Shown here piece after piece: positions 10,612-21,301 of a stretch of DNA of 64,000 nt. Source of the DNA: an uncultured Alphaproteobacteria bacterium (GTDB taxonomy: Bacteria; Pseudomonadota; Alphaproteobacteria; Rhodobacterales; Rhodobacteraceae); contig CACJWR010000002.1 of the NCBI GenBank assembly GCA_902596985.1, forward strand, positions 1 through 64,000, given 5' to 3'. The translations under genes were made by a program, and so were the position numbers. Each line of letters opens with the position of its first letter. The stretch's first letter is position 1. The notes beneath the pieces are model-generated. The model was not told the origin of the DNA, did not search any database, and saw only the letters and a list, made by a program, of their open reading frames with translations.

Positions 10612-11645
10612 CTGATCAAGTGAATGAATTATTAGACAGTAGTAAACTTATTGATCCTTTCAGCAGACATATAACTTATTTGAGGTTATCTGTTACAGAT
10701 CGCTGTGACTTACGATGCACCTACTGCATGCCTGAAAAAATGAAATTTTTAAATAAAAAAGAAGTTCTCACTTTTGAGGAAATGTATAGGCTTTGTAGCG
10801 GATTTATAAATTTAGGTATTAAAAAAATAAGAATAACGGGGGGAGAACCCTTAGTAAGAAAAGGTATAATGGATTTCTTTGAAATGCTAAAACCTCATCT
10901 ATCTCAGGATCTTGAAGAACTTACACTCACTACAAACGGAACGCAGTTGCATAGATATGCTAACCAACTCTATGAAAATGGTGTTAGAAGGGTAAATATC
11001 TCACTCGATACTTTAGATCCTATGAAATTCAAGCAAATCACAAGGTTAGGTAAACTCCATGACGTTTTATTAGGTATTGATGCTGCGAAAGATGCAAACC
11101 TGAAGATCAAAATCAATTGTGTTGCATTAAAGAATATAAACGATGATGAAATCGATCGCTTCATAAATTGGTGTGTTACGAAAGATTTCGATCTTACATT
11201 CATCGAAACAATGCCCATGGGGGATATTGGTAATGAGAACAGGTTAAACCATTTTTTATCTCTCAATGAATTAAAGAAAAACATTTCTTCAAAATTTGAA
11301 CTAGAAGACACTTCATTTTCCACCGGAGGTCCAGCAAAATATTCTAAAATAAAAGGTTCCGAAATTAAGTTGGGATTTATTACTCCACTATCACACAACT
11401 TTTGTTCTAGTTGCAACCGAATAAGGGTTGATGCAACCGGCGTGTTGCACCAATGTCTCGGTCAAAATAATAGTTTAGATTTTCGGCAAATACTTAGAAG
11501 CCCTGAATATACTGAAAAAGACCTTATTGAAAATATAAAAAAATCGATTAAACAAAAACCTGAGAGGCACTCATTTTCTTATGACTTCTCAAGAGACCAT
11601 ATTGAAGGTAAAATTGAAAGGCACATGAGTTTGACTGGAGGGTAA
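10602..11645 (+). CDS. moaA: GTP 3',8-cyclase MoaA (molybdenum cofactor biosynthesis, radical SAM)
   Basis: 'LRLSVTDRCDLRCTYCMPE', C-terminal 'FCSSCNRIRVDATG' cluster and terminal GG. Confidence 0.96.
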   Translation: MEMTDQVNELLDSSKLIDPFSRHITYLRLSVTDRCDLRCTYCMPEKMKFLNKKEVLTFEEMYRLCSGFINLGIKKIRITGGEPLVRKGIMDFFEMLKPHLSQDLEELTLTTNGTQLHRYANQLYENGVRRVNISLDTLDPMKFKQITRLGKLHDVLLGIDAAKDANLKIKINCVALKNINDDEIDRFINWCVTKDFDLTFIETMPMGDIGNENRLNHFLSLNELKKNISSKFELEDTSFSTGGPAKYSKIKGSEIKLGFITPLSHNFCSSCNRIRVDATGVLHQCLGQNNSLDFRQILRSPEYTEKDLIENIKKSIKQKPERHSFSYDFSRDHIEGKIERHMSLTGG

Positions 11646-11736
11646 CAACAATTTTTAAAAAGTATAAGCTGAGCTTTTGACAAAAATAGCTTGCACTTTT
11701 TCGCGTTAAGTTTAAAAAAACAGTGGCAAGATTACT

Positions 11737-11813
11737 GGCGGAGTAGCTCAGGCGGTTAGAGCAGAGGAATCATAATCCTTGTGTCGGGGGTTCAAGTCCC
11801 TCCTCCGCTACCA
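11737..11813 (+). tRNA. tRNA-Met (anticodon CAT, elongator-like)
   Basis: GGCGGAGTAGCTCAGGCGGTTAGAGCAGAGGAATCATAATCCTTGTGTCGGGGGTTCAAGTCCCTCCTCCGCTACCA cloverleaf with encoded CCA. Confidence 0.96.
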
Positions 11814-11927
11814 AATATGAGAAAACAAAATTTTTATCACTAGATCCAGTATTCTCAATATCAATAGAATTGTTATGTTAACTTTTCAATAAGGATAGAA
11901 TACAACTCGCTCTTACGCAAATTTAAG

Positions 11928-12425
11928 TCATTTTAAAGATCTTAGTTGTTCTGGCGCAACCTGAACTTTAGTAGGATGTCCCATTATATCCATTAATATC
12001 CAAATTCGTTTATCGCTTTCAATGGTTTCAACAGATGCTACAAAATTTGCAAGAGCGCCAGAAGTAAGAGTTACGGTCTCACCTTTCTTTAAAGAGGGAG
12101 GAAGAAGCTTGCCAAAAGAGTCACATCGAGACATAAGTCCAATTATAATCTCTGAAGGTATCCTTTTCGGTATACCATTTTGACAGATTATCTTAGAAAC
12201 TCCTCTAGTATTGTTAATTTTATGCCATGGCTCTTGATCTAACTCAATACTTACGAACATATAACCAGGGAATAGCGGTTTCACACGTGTCAAGAACTTT
12301 GTACCATTTTTACTGGTAAAATTTTGCAATGGCAGAAAAGTTTTAAATGCCTGACGCTTTAAATTCTGTTGAGCAACTTTATGGAAGTTATTCTTGAATT
12401 GGATAAGATACCAACAATTCGTCAT
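11928..12425 (-). CDS. NusG-family transcription antiterminator, RfaH-like
   Basis: 'WYLIQFKNNFHKVAQQNLKRQAFKTFLPL', 'LFPGYMFVSIEL', KOW-like 'LKKGETVTLTSGALANFVASVE'; located at the head of a polysaccharide locus. Confidence 0.85.
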   Translation of the reverse strand: MTNCWYLIQFKNNFHKVAQQNLKRQAFKTFLPLQNFTSKNGTKFLTRVKPLFPGYMFVSIELDQEPWHKINNTRGVSKIICQNGIPKRIPSEIIIGLMSRCDSFGKLLPPSLKKGETVTLTSGALANFVASVETIESDKRIWILMDIMGHPTKVQVAPEQLRSLK

Positions 12426-12732
12426 TTAGTATGCTTAAATAAATTATTGCTCATAATTGAGCAGAATATAAAAATTATTAAGTAGAGTAAAGATTTTTTT
12501 ATATACCTTATTGTAAACCAAACATTTTGGCTCTGCTCAGATAAAGTCTAGTAGTCAATATCATAGAAGAATATATGATGTTAAAAAAATTAGAAAGCTT
12601 GGTAAGTTTTGGCTAATTTAAAATTGCAAAAAAATATTTTTATGGTATCACTCAAATTTGAACAGTTATGTTTAGACTAGATATTTTTGAAACATTTTAC
12701 TTACAGAGTTTCATAACCCGTTTAAGGCTCTG

Positions 12733-12745
12733 TGCGGTAGCCGTG
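12733..12745 (+). promoter_or_regulatory. ops-like element (tGCGGTAGCcGTG)
   Basis: Exact 8-mer GCGGTAGC core of the E. coli ops sequence GGCGGTAGCGTGC, in the leader just before the first gene of the EPS locus and next to an RfaH-like gene. Confidence 0.5.
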
Positions 12746-12758
12746 TAAAAAACGTATC

Positions 12759-13145
12759 ATGGCTAGCCGGAGATCTGAATACCAATCTGAGATAAAATTA
12801 AAAGTGCTTCGGCTTATTTCAGACATGCCAGAAATGTCTTCTAGACAGGTAGCAGATGCTGTAGGTATATCTAATGGATCAGCATATTACGTTTTAACGG
12901 CGTTGGTTGAAAAAGGACTGGTAAAGCTTGAAAACTTTAAAAAAAATCCAAAGAAAGGTCGTTATGCATATCTTTTGACACCAAAAGGAATTCGAGAAAA
13001 ATCGCTTTTGACACATAACTTTATAGAGCGTAAAAGGCAAGAATACAGAGATTTAAAGACCGAGATCGAGGCTCTAGAGGAAGAGGCTGGTCTAAATGAA
13101 AAGTTTTTTCACAAGATGGTAACAAAAAATAATAATGATGTCTGA
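12759..13145 (+). CDS. MarR-family EPS-associated transcriptional regulator
   Basis: Winged-helix pattern 'MSSRQVADAVGISNGSAYYVLTALVEKGLVKLENFKKNPKKGRYAYLLTPKGIREK' typical of EPS-associated MarR regulators. Confidence 0.85.
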   Translation: MASRRSEYQSEIKLKVLRLISDMPEMSSRQVADAVGISNGSAYYVLTALVEKGLVKLENFKKNPKKGRYAYLLTPKGIREKSLLTHNFIERKRQEYRDLKTEIEALEEEAGLNEKFFHKMVTKNNNDV

Positions 13146-13159
13146 GCTGAAGTAGCGTT

Positions 13160-14326
13160 ATGAAGGTTGTTGTTGTTGGATTAGGATACGTGGGGTTGTC
13201 TAATGCGGTACTGCTTGCACAAAATAACGAGGTAGTTGGAGTAGATGTTTCCCAAGAGCGTGTCGAACTATTAAATGCTCGAAAATCACCAATATTTGAT
13301 AAGGATATTTCGCATTATCTATCGACCCATAATTTAAACATTTTTGCTACTACAAAGCTTGAACCTGCAATCAAAGGTGCACATTATGTTATCATTTCTA
13401 CACCAACAGACTATGATAAAAAAACTAGTTTTTTTGATACAACTTCAGTTGAATCAATAATCCAAAAAGTTAAAAAATTATCACCAAAGGCTTTTATTGT
13501 AGTGAGATCTACCATACCAGTTGGATTTATTAGAAAGATGAGAGCACGGTTTAATTCAAAGTCAATTATTTTTGCTCCCGAATTTTTACGTGAAGGACAT
13601 GCCCTACATGATAATTTACACCCAAGCAGAATAATCATAGGGGGCAAAACAAAGCGAGCAAAGACATTTGCAAACATGTTAGTTCAAGGTGCCATAAAAA
13701 AACCAATTGATATAATGTTTACTGGGCCTGATGAAGCAGAAGCCATTAAATTATTTGCAAATACTTATTTAGCGATGCGAATTGCTTTTTTTAATGAATT
13801 AGACAGTTTTGCTCTTGTTGGCGGTATAGATACTAGAGAAATAATCAACGGTATATCTTTGGATCCAAGAATTGGTAATCATTATAATAACCCTTCGTTC
13901 GGATACGGCGGTTATTGTTTGCCAAAAGATACTAAACAATTGTTAGCAAACTACAATTCCATTCCTCAAAATATTATTCAAGCTATTATTGATGCAAACT
14001 CCACCCGAAAAGATTTTTTGGCTGATAAAATAATTAAAGACAGCCCAAAAACTGTAGGTATTTTTCGCCTAGTAATGAAAGTTGGTAGTGAAAATTTTCG
14101 TCATAGTTCAATACAGGGAATAATGAAGCGTATTAAAGCTAAGGGAATAGAAGTTATTGTATATGAGCCCACAATTACACAAAGTTTGTTTTTTAACTCT
14201 GTCGTAGAAAATAATTTAAATTTATTTAAGAAAAAATCAGATATTATAGTTTCCAATCGGCTTGTCTCAGAGCTTAAAGATGTTTCTAATAAAGTTTTTT
14301 CTCGCGACTTATTTGGTTCTGATTAA
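13160..14326 (+). CDS. UDP-glucose/nucleotide-sugar 6-dehydrogenase
   Basis: '[26 protein letters not shown]', '[19 protein letters not shown]'. Confidence 0.92.
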   Translation: MKVVVVGLGYVGLSNAVLLAQNNEVVGVDVSQERVELLNARKSPIFDKDISHYLSTHNLNIFATTKLEPAIKGAHYVIISTPTDYDKKTSFFDTTSVESIIQKVKKLSPKAFIVVRSTIPVGFIRKMRARFNSKSIIFAPEFLREGHALHDNLHPSRIIIGGKTKRAKTFANMLVQGAIKKPIDIMFTGPDEAEAIKLFANTYLAMRIAFFNELDSFALVGGIDTREIINGISLDPRIGNHYNNPSFGYGGYCLPKDTKQLLANYNSIPQNIIQAIIDANSTRKDFLADKIIKDSPKTVGIFRLVMKVGSENFRHSSIQGIMKRIKAKGIEVIVYEPTITQSLFFNSVVENNLNLFKKKSDIIVSNRLVSELKDVSNKVFSRDLFGSD

Positions 14327-15361
14327 TTGGAAGATACTAAAGATCGAAAAGTGGCCTTAATAACCGGTTCGGCGGGATTTATAGGTTTTCATGTCTCAAA
14401 CCTTTTGCTGAATGAAGGTTGGAAGGTTATCGGAATGGATTGCCTGTCAGACTATTATGACATTTCGTTAAAGGAGGATCGTGAGGCAATTTTACTTAGA
14501 AATTCTAAATATTTTTCAGTACATGAAAAAGTTGAAAAATTAGGTGCTCTTAGAAAAATTTTTGAGGAAGAAGAACCTGATGTAGTTATTCACTTAGCGG
14601 CTCAGGCAGGGGTGCGTTATTCCATTGAAAATCCTCGTACTTATTTAGAAAGTAATATTATAGGCACGTTCGAATTATTGGAGGCAGCTAAAGAATTTCC
14701 TCCACAACACTTATTAATTGCATCAACATCATCTACCTACGGAGCGAATGATAAAGTACCATACAGAGAAATAGATAAAGCCGATCATCAAATGTCATTT
14801 TATGCAGCAACTAAAAAGTCAACTGAAAGCATGGCGCATAGTTATTCACATTTATTTGGCTTGCCTGTTACGATTTTCAGATTTTTTACAGTTTATGGGC
14901 CATGGGGAAGACCTGATATGGCACTCTTTAAATTTACACAAGCTATACTGAGCGGAGAGACTATTGATGTTTATAACTTTGGTGACATGCGTCGAGATTT
15001 CACCTACATCGATGATTTAGTTAAAAGTGTCAGAATGCTCATTAATGCTGTGCCATCCTCAAAACTCAATAGCTCAAAAGAAAAAGTTAAAGATGATGGA
15101 GTTTCGCCTGTTGCTCCATTTAGGATAGTAAATATCGGAAATTCAAAATCTGAAAAATTGACCGATGTTATATTAGCGTTAGAAAAAGCTATAGGGCGTG
15201 AAGCAAATAAAAGCTTTCTACCGATTCAACCGGGTGACTTAAAAACAACATGGGCTGATACTTCTGCTCTGCAACAATTAACGGGATACCACCCTGACAC
15301 TAATATATCTTTAGGAGTGTCAAATTTTGTAGAATGGTATCGCGACTATTATGGCCTTTAA
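14327..15361 (+). CDS. NAD-dependent epimerase, UDP-glucuronate 4-epimerase-like
   Basis: 'ITGSAGFIGFHVSNLLL', 'YAATKKSTESMAHSYSHLFGLPVTIFRFFTVYGPWGRPDMALFKFTQAI'; TTG start directly after the dehydrogenase. Confidence 0.9.
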   Translation: MEDTKDRKVALITGSAGFIGFHVSNLLLNEGWKVIGMDCLSDYYDISLKEDREAILLRNSKYFSVHEKVEKLGALRKIFEEEEPDVVIHLAAQAGVRYSIENPRTYLESNIIGTFELLEAAKEFPPQHLLIASTSSTYGANDKVPYREIDKADHQMSFYAATKKSTESMAHSYSHLFGLPVTIFRFFTVYGPWGRPDMALFKFTQAILSGETIDVYNFGDMRRDFTYIDDLVKSVRMLINAVPSSKLNSSKEKVKDDGVSPVAPFRIVNIGNSKSEKLTDVILALEKAIGREANKSFLPIQPGDLKTTWADTSALQQLTGYHPDTNISLGVSNFVEWYRDYYGL

Positions 15362-16199
15362 AGCTCGTAAAAATATTTCGAAGATTAGCAAAGCAGTGCT
15401 TCCAGTTGCTGGGTTTGGAACAAGATTTTTGCCCACAACTAAGGCTATGCCTAAAGAACTCTTACCAATTGTTGATAAGCCACTGATTCAATACGCAGCT
15501 GAAGAAGCTATTTCTGCTGGAATTGATACTCTAATTTTTGTTACGGGTCGTAACAAGCGAGCTATTGAAGATCACTTTGATTCAAACTATGAGTTAGAGG
15601 CGGCCTTGCGCTTGGCTGGGAACGACTCAAAGGCTGACATGATACGCAATATTCTTCCCGAAGGCATTCAGTGTATTTTTGTACGTCAATCTGAACAACT
15701 AGGGCTGGGTCATGCTGTTTTATGTGCTGAACGCGCCGTGGGAAAGGAAGCATTTGCTGTGTTATTAGCGGATGATTTTCTAACAGGCAGCAAAAAAGGT
15801 GTAACTGCAGACCTTGTGAAAGCGTTTGAAAATTCTGGCAAACCTCAGCTTTCTATAATGCCAGTAAACGGCCCGGATATCTCAAAATATGGCGTAGTTA
15901 GTCTATCTAAATCTGGGCCAAGTATTTCGGGTTTAGTCGAGAAACCGAAATATGCTGAGGCTCCAACAAATCTGGCATCAATTGGCCGATATGTCTTGAC
16001 TCCAGAGATTTTTGATATTTTGCGAGAATTGCCTAGAGGGTCAGGACACGAAATTCAATTGGCAGACGCTATAAATATTCTGGCCAAAAAAGGGTCCGTT
16101 GACACTGTAATGCTTGAGGGAACTCGATTTGACTGCGGTTCAATTGATGGCTTTATAGCTGCCATCAATCACGAATATGCAAATAGAATAAAAAAATAA
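15351..16199 (+). CDS. galU: UTP--glucose-1-phosphate uridylyltransferase
   Basis: 'AVLPVAGFGTRFLPTTKAMPKELLPIVDKPLIQYAAEEA', 'GLVEKPKYAEAPTNLASIGRYVLTPEIF'. Confidence 0.95.
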   Translation: MAFKARKNISKISKAVLPVAGFGTRFLPTTKAMPKELLPIVDKPLIQYAAEEAISAGIDTLIFVTGRNKRAIEDHFDSNYELEAALRLAGNDSKADMIRNILPEGIQCIFVRQSEQLGLGHAVLCAERAVGKEAFAVLLADDFLTGSKKGVTADLVKAFENSGKPQLSIMPVNGPDISKYGVVSLSKSGPSISGLVEKPKYAEAPTNLASIGRYVLTPEIFDILRELPRGSGHEIQLADAINILAKKGSVDTVMLEGTRFDCGSIDGFIAAINHEYANRIKK

Positions 16200-16200
16200 A

Positions 16201-17637
16201 ATGTCAGCAATTTATCCAATTCTCCTTGCGGGAGGTTCAGGCACAAGACTTTGGCCCGTTTCAAGAAGATCTTACCCAAAGCAGTTTTCTAATTTAATAG
16301 GTGGGAACTCGTTGTTCCAGCGTTCGGCGATGAGAGCTACTCTTAGCAGCGATTTAGAATTTGGATCTGTTATAACACTAACCAATTCTGACTTCCGGTT
16401 TATTGTTGAGGAGCAGTTAGAAAAAGTTGGGGTCACGAATGGGAAGATACTTATTGAGCCAGAGGCAAAAAACACTGGCCCTGCCATTCTAGCAGGAAGT
16501 ATATATGCATCAAAAAAAGACCAAGATGCCATTATTTTGGCAACTCCATCTGACCACATAATTCCCGACTATGATATGTTTAATCAGGCTATCAAAAGTG
16601 GGTTAAAACAACTTCATTTGGGGAAAATGGTTTCATTTGCGATTTCTCCAACACGTGCAGAAACTGGATACGGCTATATGCTTTTGAGGGGGGCTCAAGC
16701 TGACAATGATGGTGAGTGTTTTGATGTTGCAAAATTTATAGAAAAACCCGAGAAAGCCATAGCGGAAAAAATGGTAAAAAATGGGGATTATTATTGGAAC
16801 GCTGGTATATTTCTATTTAGAGCAAAAGATATGATTAAAGCATTTAAAAGTTACGAGCCAGACACTTTTAAATTAGTGAATAAGTCACTTGAAACGGCAG
16901 AGGCAGATTTAAATTTCTTAAGACTTAATCCTTTAGTCTGGCAGAAAATTAAGGGAGCAAGTATTGACTACTCTATCATGGAAAAAATAAAAGATTTAAA
17001 AGCCGTAGTGTATCAATCAAAATGGTCCGACTTAGGAGATTGGGATGCGATTTGGGAGGAGACTAAATCAGGCGCCTCGGGTATTTCTTTGTCAGGATTG
17101 GCTGATGCCATCGATTGCTCTGATAGTTTGATACGCTCAGAGTCGCCTAGCCAACGAATTGTTGGGCTTGGCCTTAATAATATAATTGCGATCGCAATGC
17201 CAGATGCGGTTCTTGTGGCACAAAAAAATAGAACGCAAGAAGTAAGAGAAGTTGTTGCTATGCTAAAATTAAAACACGTGACTCAAGCGGAAACTTTCCC
17301 AAAGCACCATAGACCCTGGGGTTGGTTTGAAAGCCTTGCATTCGGAGATGGATTTCAGGTAAAACGTATCACCGTGAAACCAAGAGGAATGCTCAGCCTT
17401 CAAAGCCATAAGTATAGGTCTGAGCACTGGGTAGTAGTCGAAGGGACAGCTAGAGTTACAATTAAAGACAAAGTTCAGTTGGTCTCTACGGGTCAATCTA
17501 TTTACATTCCGGTAGGAACAATACATAGGATGGAGAACACTGGTGACTCTCCTATGATTCTGATTGAAGTTCAAACGGGAAGCTACCTTGGTGAGGATGA
17601 TATTATTCGACACGAGGATATTTATGCCAGAAAGTGA
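16201..17637 (+). CDS. manC: mannose-1-phosphate guanylyltransferase / mannose-6-phosphate isomerase (bifunctional)
   Basis: 'ILLAGGSGTRLWPVSRRSYPKQF' and C-terminal cupin 'RPWGWFESLAFGDGFQVKRITVKPRGMLSLQSHKYRSEHWVVVEGTA'. Confidence 0.94.
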   Translation: MSAIYPILLAGGSGTRLWPVSRRSYPKQFSNLIGGNSLFQRSAMRATLSSDLEFGSVITLTNSDFRFIVEEQLEKVGVTNGKILIEPEAKNTGPAILAGSIYASKKDQDAIILATPSDHIIPDYDMFNQAIKSGLKQLHLGKMVSFAISPTRAETGYGYMLLRGAQADNDGECFDVAKFIEKPEKAIAEKMVKNGDYYWNAGIFLFRAKDMIKAFKSYEPDTFKLVNKSLETAEADLNFLRLNPLVWQKIKGASIDYSIMEKIKDLKAVVYQSKWSDLGDWDAIWEETKSGASGISLSGLADAIDCSDSLIRSESPSQRIVGLGLNNIIAIAMPDAVLVAQKNRTQEVREVVAMLKLKHVTQAETFPKHHRPWGWFESLAFGDGFQVKRITVKPRGMLSLQSHKYRSEHWVVVEGTARVTIKDKVQLVSTGQSIYIPVGTIHRMENTGDSPMILIEVQTGSYLGEDDIIRHEDIYARK

Positions 17638-17781
17638 TACTTCTAAATTATGAAGACTATAATGGAGCGACCAAATTTGTTATATGTTTAGATTTTTGAA
17701 GATGGAATATAATGAGAATATTGTTCAATTGGCAAATTTGTTGCTTTATAAGCTGAATATCTTGATGAAAGATATAGATTT

Positions 17782-19161
17782 ATGAAAGAACTTTCATGCT
17801 TCAAGGACTACGACATTCGCGGCGAGATTGGCGTAAATATTGACGAGAATATTGTTTTTTTGATTGGTCATGCAGTTGCTCAACATTTCAATGCAAAATC
17901 AATAGTTGTAGGTTTTGATGCGCGTGAGTCTAGCCCCAGGTTCGCGGCTAACGCAGCTCAAGGTATTATCGAAGCAGGAGCCGATGTACTCGACATTGGA
18001 ATGGCTGGCACTGAAGAAATGTATTGGGCGGTGACTGAATTTGGTGCCTGCGCTGGGATTGAGATCACGGCATCTCACAATCCGATCAACTATAATGGTA
18101 TAAAGATTATAAAATCTGGCTCACAACCACTAGATGATCAAAATGATTTTCAAAAAATAAAAAGACTTGCTGAAACCAAGGATTGGAAGGTCGCCAAGCG
18201 TAATGGTGAAATTTATGACTTTTCAAGTAAAGCTCGCTCAAAGTATGTAGATCGAGTTTTGAGTTTTGTTGATCCTGCGCAAATGGATCGACTTAAAATT
18301 GTGACAAACTCTGGCAACGGCTCAGCGGGTCCAACAATAGATGCGATTATGGCCCGGCTTCAAGAGCTAGGAGTTCCCATCGAGTTTATTAATGAACACC
18401 ATGAGCCTGATAGCTCGTTCCCGAACGGCATCCCTAATCCGCTCATTCCTCAAAATCGTTCAGCAACAGCAGATATCGTTTTGCGTAATGGTGCAGACAT
18501 GGGTGTTGCTTTTGACGGTGATTTTGATCGTTGTTTCCTATTTGACCATACTGGTCGGTTTGTGCCAGGTGAATATGTTGTAGGGCTATTAGCTTCCATT
18601 TTCTTAGATAAAGAACCTGGCAGCAAAATAGTCCATGATCCACGAGTTATCTGGAACACTCAAGACATTGTGACGAAAAAGGGCGGGTTTGCGATTCAAT
18701 CAAAGACTGGGCATGCATTCATAAAGCAAACGATGCGCAAACAACAAGCAATTTATGGTGGTGAAATGTCCGCTCATCATTATTTTCGTGATTTTGCATA
18801 CTGTGATAGTGGTATGATCCCTTGGCTAATGGTTGCAGAACTTGTTTCTAAATCAGGCCGCTCATTGAGCGATTGGGTAAGTGATCGATTTAACGCTTTT
18901 CCAAGTTCAGGGGAGACAAACTTTAGAGTAAATAATACAAAAGCCTCTATTGACCGTGTGTTACAGTCCTATCGCAAAAATGCTCTTTCTTTGGATGAGA
19001 CGGATGGCGTGAGCCTAACTTTTGCAGATTGGCGGTTCAACTTGCGCTGCTCAAGCACAGAAAATCTAATACGCCTCAACATTGAAGGTCGTGGTTGTTC
19101 AGAAGTACTTGCCTCAAAACTTGCCGACATATCAGAAATGCTAAACGAACCCAATGTTTGA
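17782..19161 (+). CDS. manB: phosphomannomutase
   Basis: 'FKDYDIRGEIG', active-site 'GIEITASHNPINYNGIKI', 'AFDGDFDRC', 'GGEMSAHHYFRDFAYCDSG'. Confidence 0.94.
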   Translation: MKELSCFKDYDIRGEIGVNIDENIVFLIGHAVAQHFNAKSIVVGFDARESSPRFAANAAQGIIEAGADVLDIGMAGTEEMYWAVTEFGACAGIEITASHNPINYNGIKIIKSGSQPLDDQNDFQKIKRLAETKDWKVAKRNGEIYDFSSKARSKYVDRVLSFVDPAQMDRLKIVTNSGNGSAGPTIDAIMARLQELGVPIEFINEHHEPDSSFPNGIPNPLIPQNRSATADIVLRNGADMGVAFDGDFDRCFLFDHTGRFVPGEYVVGLLASIFLDKEPGSKIVHDPRVIWNTQDIVTKKGGFAIQSKTGHAFIKQTMRKQQAIYGGEMSAHHYFRDFAYCDSGMIPWLMVAELVSKSGRSLSDWVSDRFNAFPSSGETNFRVNNTKASIDRVLQSYRKNALSLDETDGVSLTFADWRFNLRCSSTENLIRLNIEGRGCSEVLASKLADISEMLNEPNV

Positions 19162-19533
19162 TAAATCGTAAAATATTGTCTTCCCATATCATGATTAACA
19201 GGTAATTGGTTGACACAATGCCTATTCAATTAAGCTCAATACTTGTAGGTAGTATCAACCATTATTCATTATGATTAAACATTGTAATTTGCATTAAACA
19301 TTTTGTACCTAAAATTTCCATATAATGTAGAAGCTAACTAACTTTTTCTATATGAGGATACTTAAAGCGGTATTTAACCAGAATACATTAATGCAGTTCC
19401 ATCACTCAAAATGATTAAAAATATCGTATATTTATTGGTTGAATTAGTTAAAGTCTCACGACTACTTTTTAACTTAAGTTAAACAGTCTCTTAATTTGTT
19501 TGCAGCTGAATTTAGATTTAAGAAAAATAGAAA

Positions 19534-20658
19534 ATGAAAATTTTAACTATTTTAGGCACGAGGCCTGAGGCAATTAAATTAGCTTCCGTTATTAAACAAA
19601 TTGAAAATACTGAAGGTGTCAGTAGCCGCGTGTGTTCAACTGGACAGCACAGATCTATGTTGGATCAGGTAAGAGATTTTTTTGGTTTGGAATTTCATTA
19701 TGATTTAAATTTAATGAGCAATAATCAGAGATTGAGTGATTTGACCTCTAAGCTTTTTCATGAATTACCAAAAATAATAAAAAAAGAAAACCCAGATCTA
19801 GTTTTAGTTCAGGGTGATACTGCGACTACCTTCGTGGCCTCGATCACTTCTTTTCAAGCAGGAATAAGTGTTGGTCACATCGAGGCCGGTCTCCGAAGTG
19901 GAAATATTAATTCCCCTTGGCCTGAGGAGGCCAACCGTAAGCTAACTTCTGTTGTATCAAAATACCACTTTGCTCCTACAAAAAACTCTAAAAATAATCT
20001 CGTTGCCGAGGGCTTTGATGAACAATCAATTGTTGTAACCGGTAATACAGTTATCGATTCACTTTTATTTGCTGGTAAAAAAATAAACAAAGATAAAAAA
20101 TTAGAAAAAAGTTTAAAGCAAAAATTTGATTATTTATTAAATTTTCACCAGTTAGTGCTAGTTACAGTACATAGAAGAGAGAGCTTTGGAGAGCCCATAT
20201 ACAATATTGCAAGAGGGTTAAGTCGTGCCGCTAAAATAAATAAAAAAACAGCATTTGTGATCCCAGTTCACCTCAATCCAAACGTCTCAGAACCTTTAAA
20301 CAAAGTTTTAAAAGAATACCAAAATGTTTTCTTGTTACCACCACTTGATTACCCAGCATTTGTTTTTCTAATGAATCAGTGTACCTTTCTTGTCACAGAC
20401 TCTGGTGGTCTTCAAGAAGAGGCGCCTGCCTTGAACAAACCTGTGCTTGTACTGAGAGATGTAACGGAGCGAATTGAAGCAGTGGATGCTGGTTGTGTGG
20501 AGCTGATAGGGACAAATGAAGTAGTTGTTTTTAAAAAAATTCATGCACTACTAGGTGACAAAGGTAAACAAGCTAGAATGGCATTTGCAAAAAACCCCTA
20601 TGGTGACGGATCTGCTTCAAAAACTATTGTAGATCATATTCTAAAGACTGAAGTCTAA
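19534..20658 (+). CDS. wecB: UDP-N-acetylglucosamine 2-epimerase (non-hydrolysing)
   Basis: 'ILGTRPEAIKLASVI', 'VQGDTATTF', 'HIEAGLRSGN', 'VTDSGGLQEEAPALNKPVLVLRDVTERIE'. Confidence 0.94.
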   Translation: MKILTILGTRPEAIKLASVIKQIENTEGVSSRVCSTGQHRSMLDQVRDFFGLEFHYDLNLMSNNQRLSDLTSKLFHELPKIIKKENPDLVLVQGDTATTFVASITSFQAGISVGHIEAGLRSGNINSPWPEEANRKLTSVVSKYHFAPTKNSKNNLVAEGFDEQSIVVTGNTVIDSLLFAGKKINKDKKLEKSLKQKFDYLLNFHQLVLVTVHRRESFGEPIYNIARGLSRAAKINKKTAFVIPVHLNPNVSEPLNKVLKEYQNVFLLPPLDYPAFVFLMNQCTFLVTDSGGLQEEAPALNKPVLVLRDVTERIEAVDAGCVELIGTNEVVVFKKIHALLGDKGKQARMAFAKNPYGDGSASKTIVDHILKTEV

Positions 20659-20730
20659 TTTTTTGTTAAGAAGGTACCAAAATAGGGAAATAATCTCTTT
20701 GCTTAAAACAGCCAAAAAATTTATCCAATA

Positions 20731-21291
20731 ATGACTGATACCATTCATAGCAACACTGCTTTATTTTTGGACCGAGATGGTGTAATAAATGTTGATTATG
20801 GTTATGTTTGGCAAACTGAAAAATTAAAACTCAAACCTGGTATCACTAGGTTACTGAAGTATTTTACTGCTATAGTCGATTTCATAATCGTAGTTTCAAA
20901 CCAGTCTGGAATTGGTCGTGGAATGTATACAATAGACGATTGGAATTTATTCAACTCTGAAATTCAAAGAATACTAACCTTATCTGGAGTTTCTATCGAT
21001 AAATTTTACTGTTGTCCTCATTTACCATCAATTAATCCTCCATGCGATTGTAGAAAGCCCAAAAGTGGTATGATAATGCATGCAAAGCAGGAATTCAAAA
21101 TAGACTTGAAACGTTCAATTCTGATTGGTGATAGGCAAAGTGATATCCAAGCTGCTATGAAAGCAGGACTGAATAGAGCATATCTTCTATCTAGTAGTGA
21201 CGACCCACAATTTTCTGATCATGGAAAAATCGATTTTTATGCGGTTAAACAACTTAGTGAAATAGTATCTATAGAAGAAGGTCGACAGTAG
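20731..21291 (+). CDS. HAD-IIIA phosphatase, D-glycero-D-manno-heptose-1,7-bisphosphate phosphatase-like (GmhB)
   Basis: 'LFLDRDGVINVDYGYV', 'SNQSGIGRGMYT', Zn-loop 'CCPHLPSINPPCDCRKPKSGM', 'IGDRQSDIQAAMKAGL'. Confidence 0.88.
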   Translation: MTDTIHSNTALFLDRDGVINVDYGYVWQTEKLKLKPGITRLLKYFTAIVDFIIVVSNQSGIGRGMYTIDDWNLFNSEIQRILTLSGVSIDKFYCCPHLPSINPPCDCRKPKSGMIMHAKQEFKIDLKRSILIGDRQSDIQAAMKAGLNRAYLLSSSDDPQFSDHGKIDFYAVKQLSEIVSIEEGRQ

Positions 21292-21301
21292 GAAAAATAG
21301 T

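Noticed and set aside
10970-11416. 148 aa minus-strand ORF
   Set aside because: Fully antisense to moaA; low-complexity composition typical of antisense shadow ORFs.
17269-17613. 114 aa minus-strand ORF
   Set aside because: Antisense to the manC cupin domain; spurious.
19162-19533. Sigma70-like promoter (TATAAT near 19320) upstream of wecB
   Set aside because: A TATAAT hexamer is present, but no -35 at proper spacing could be supported in such AT-rich DNA.
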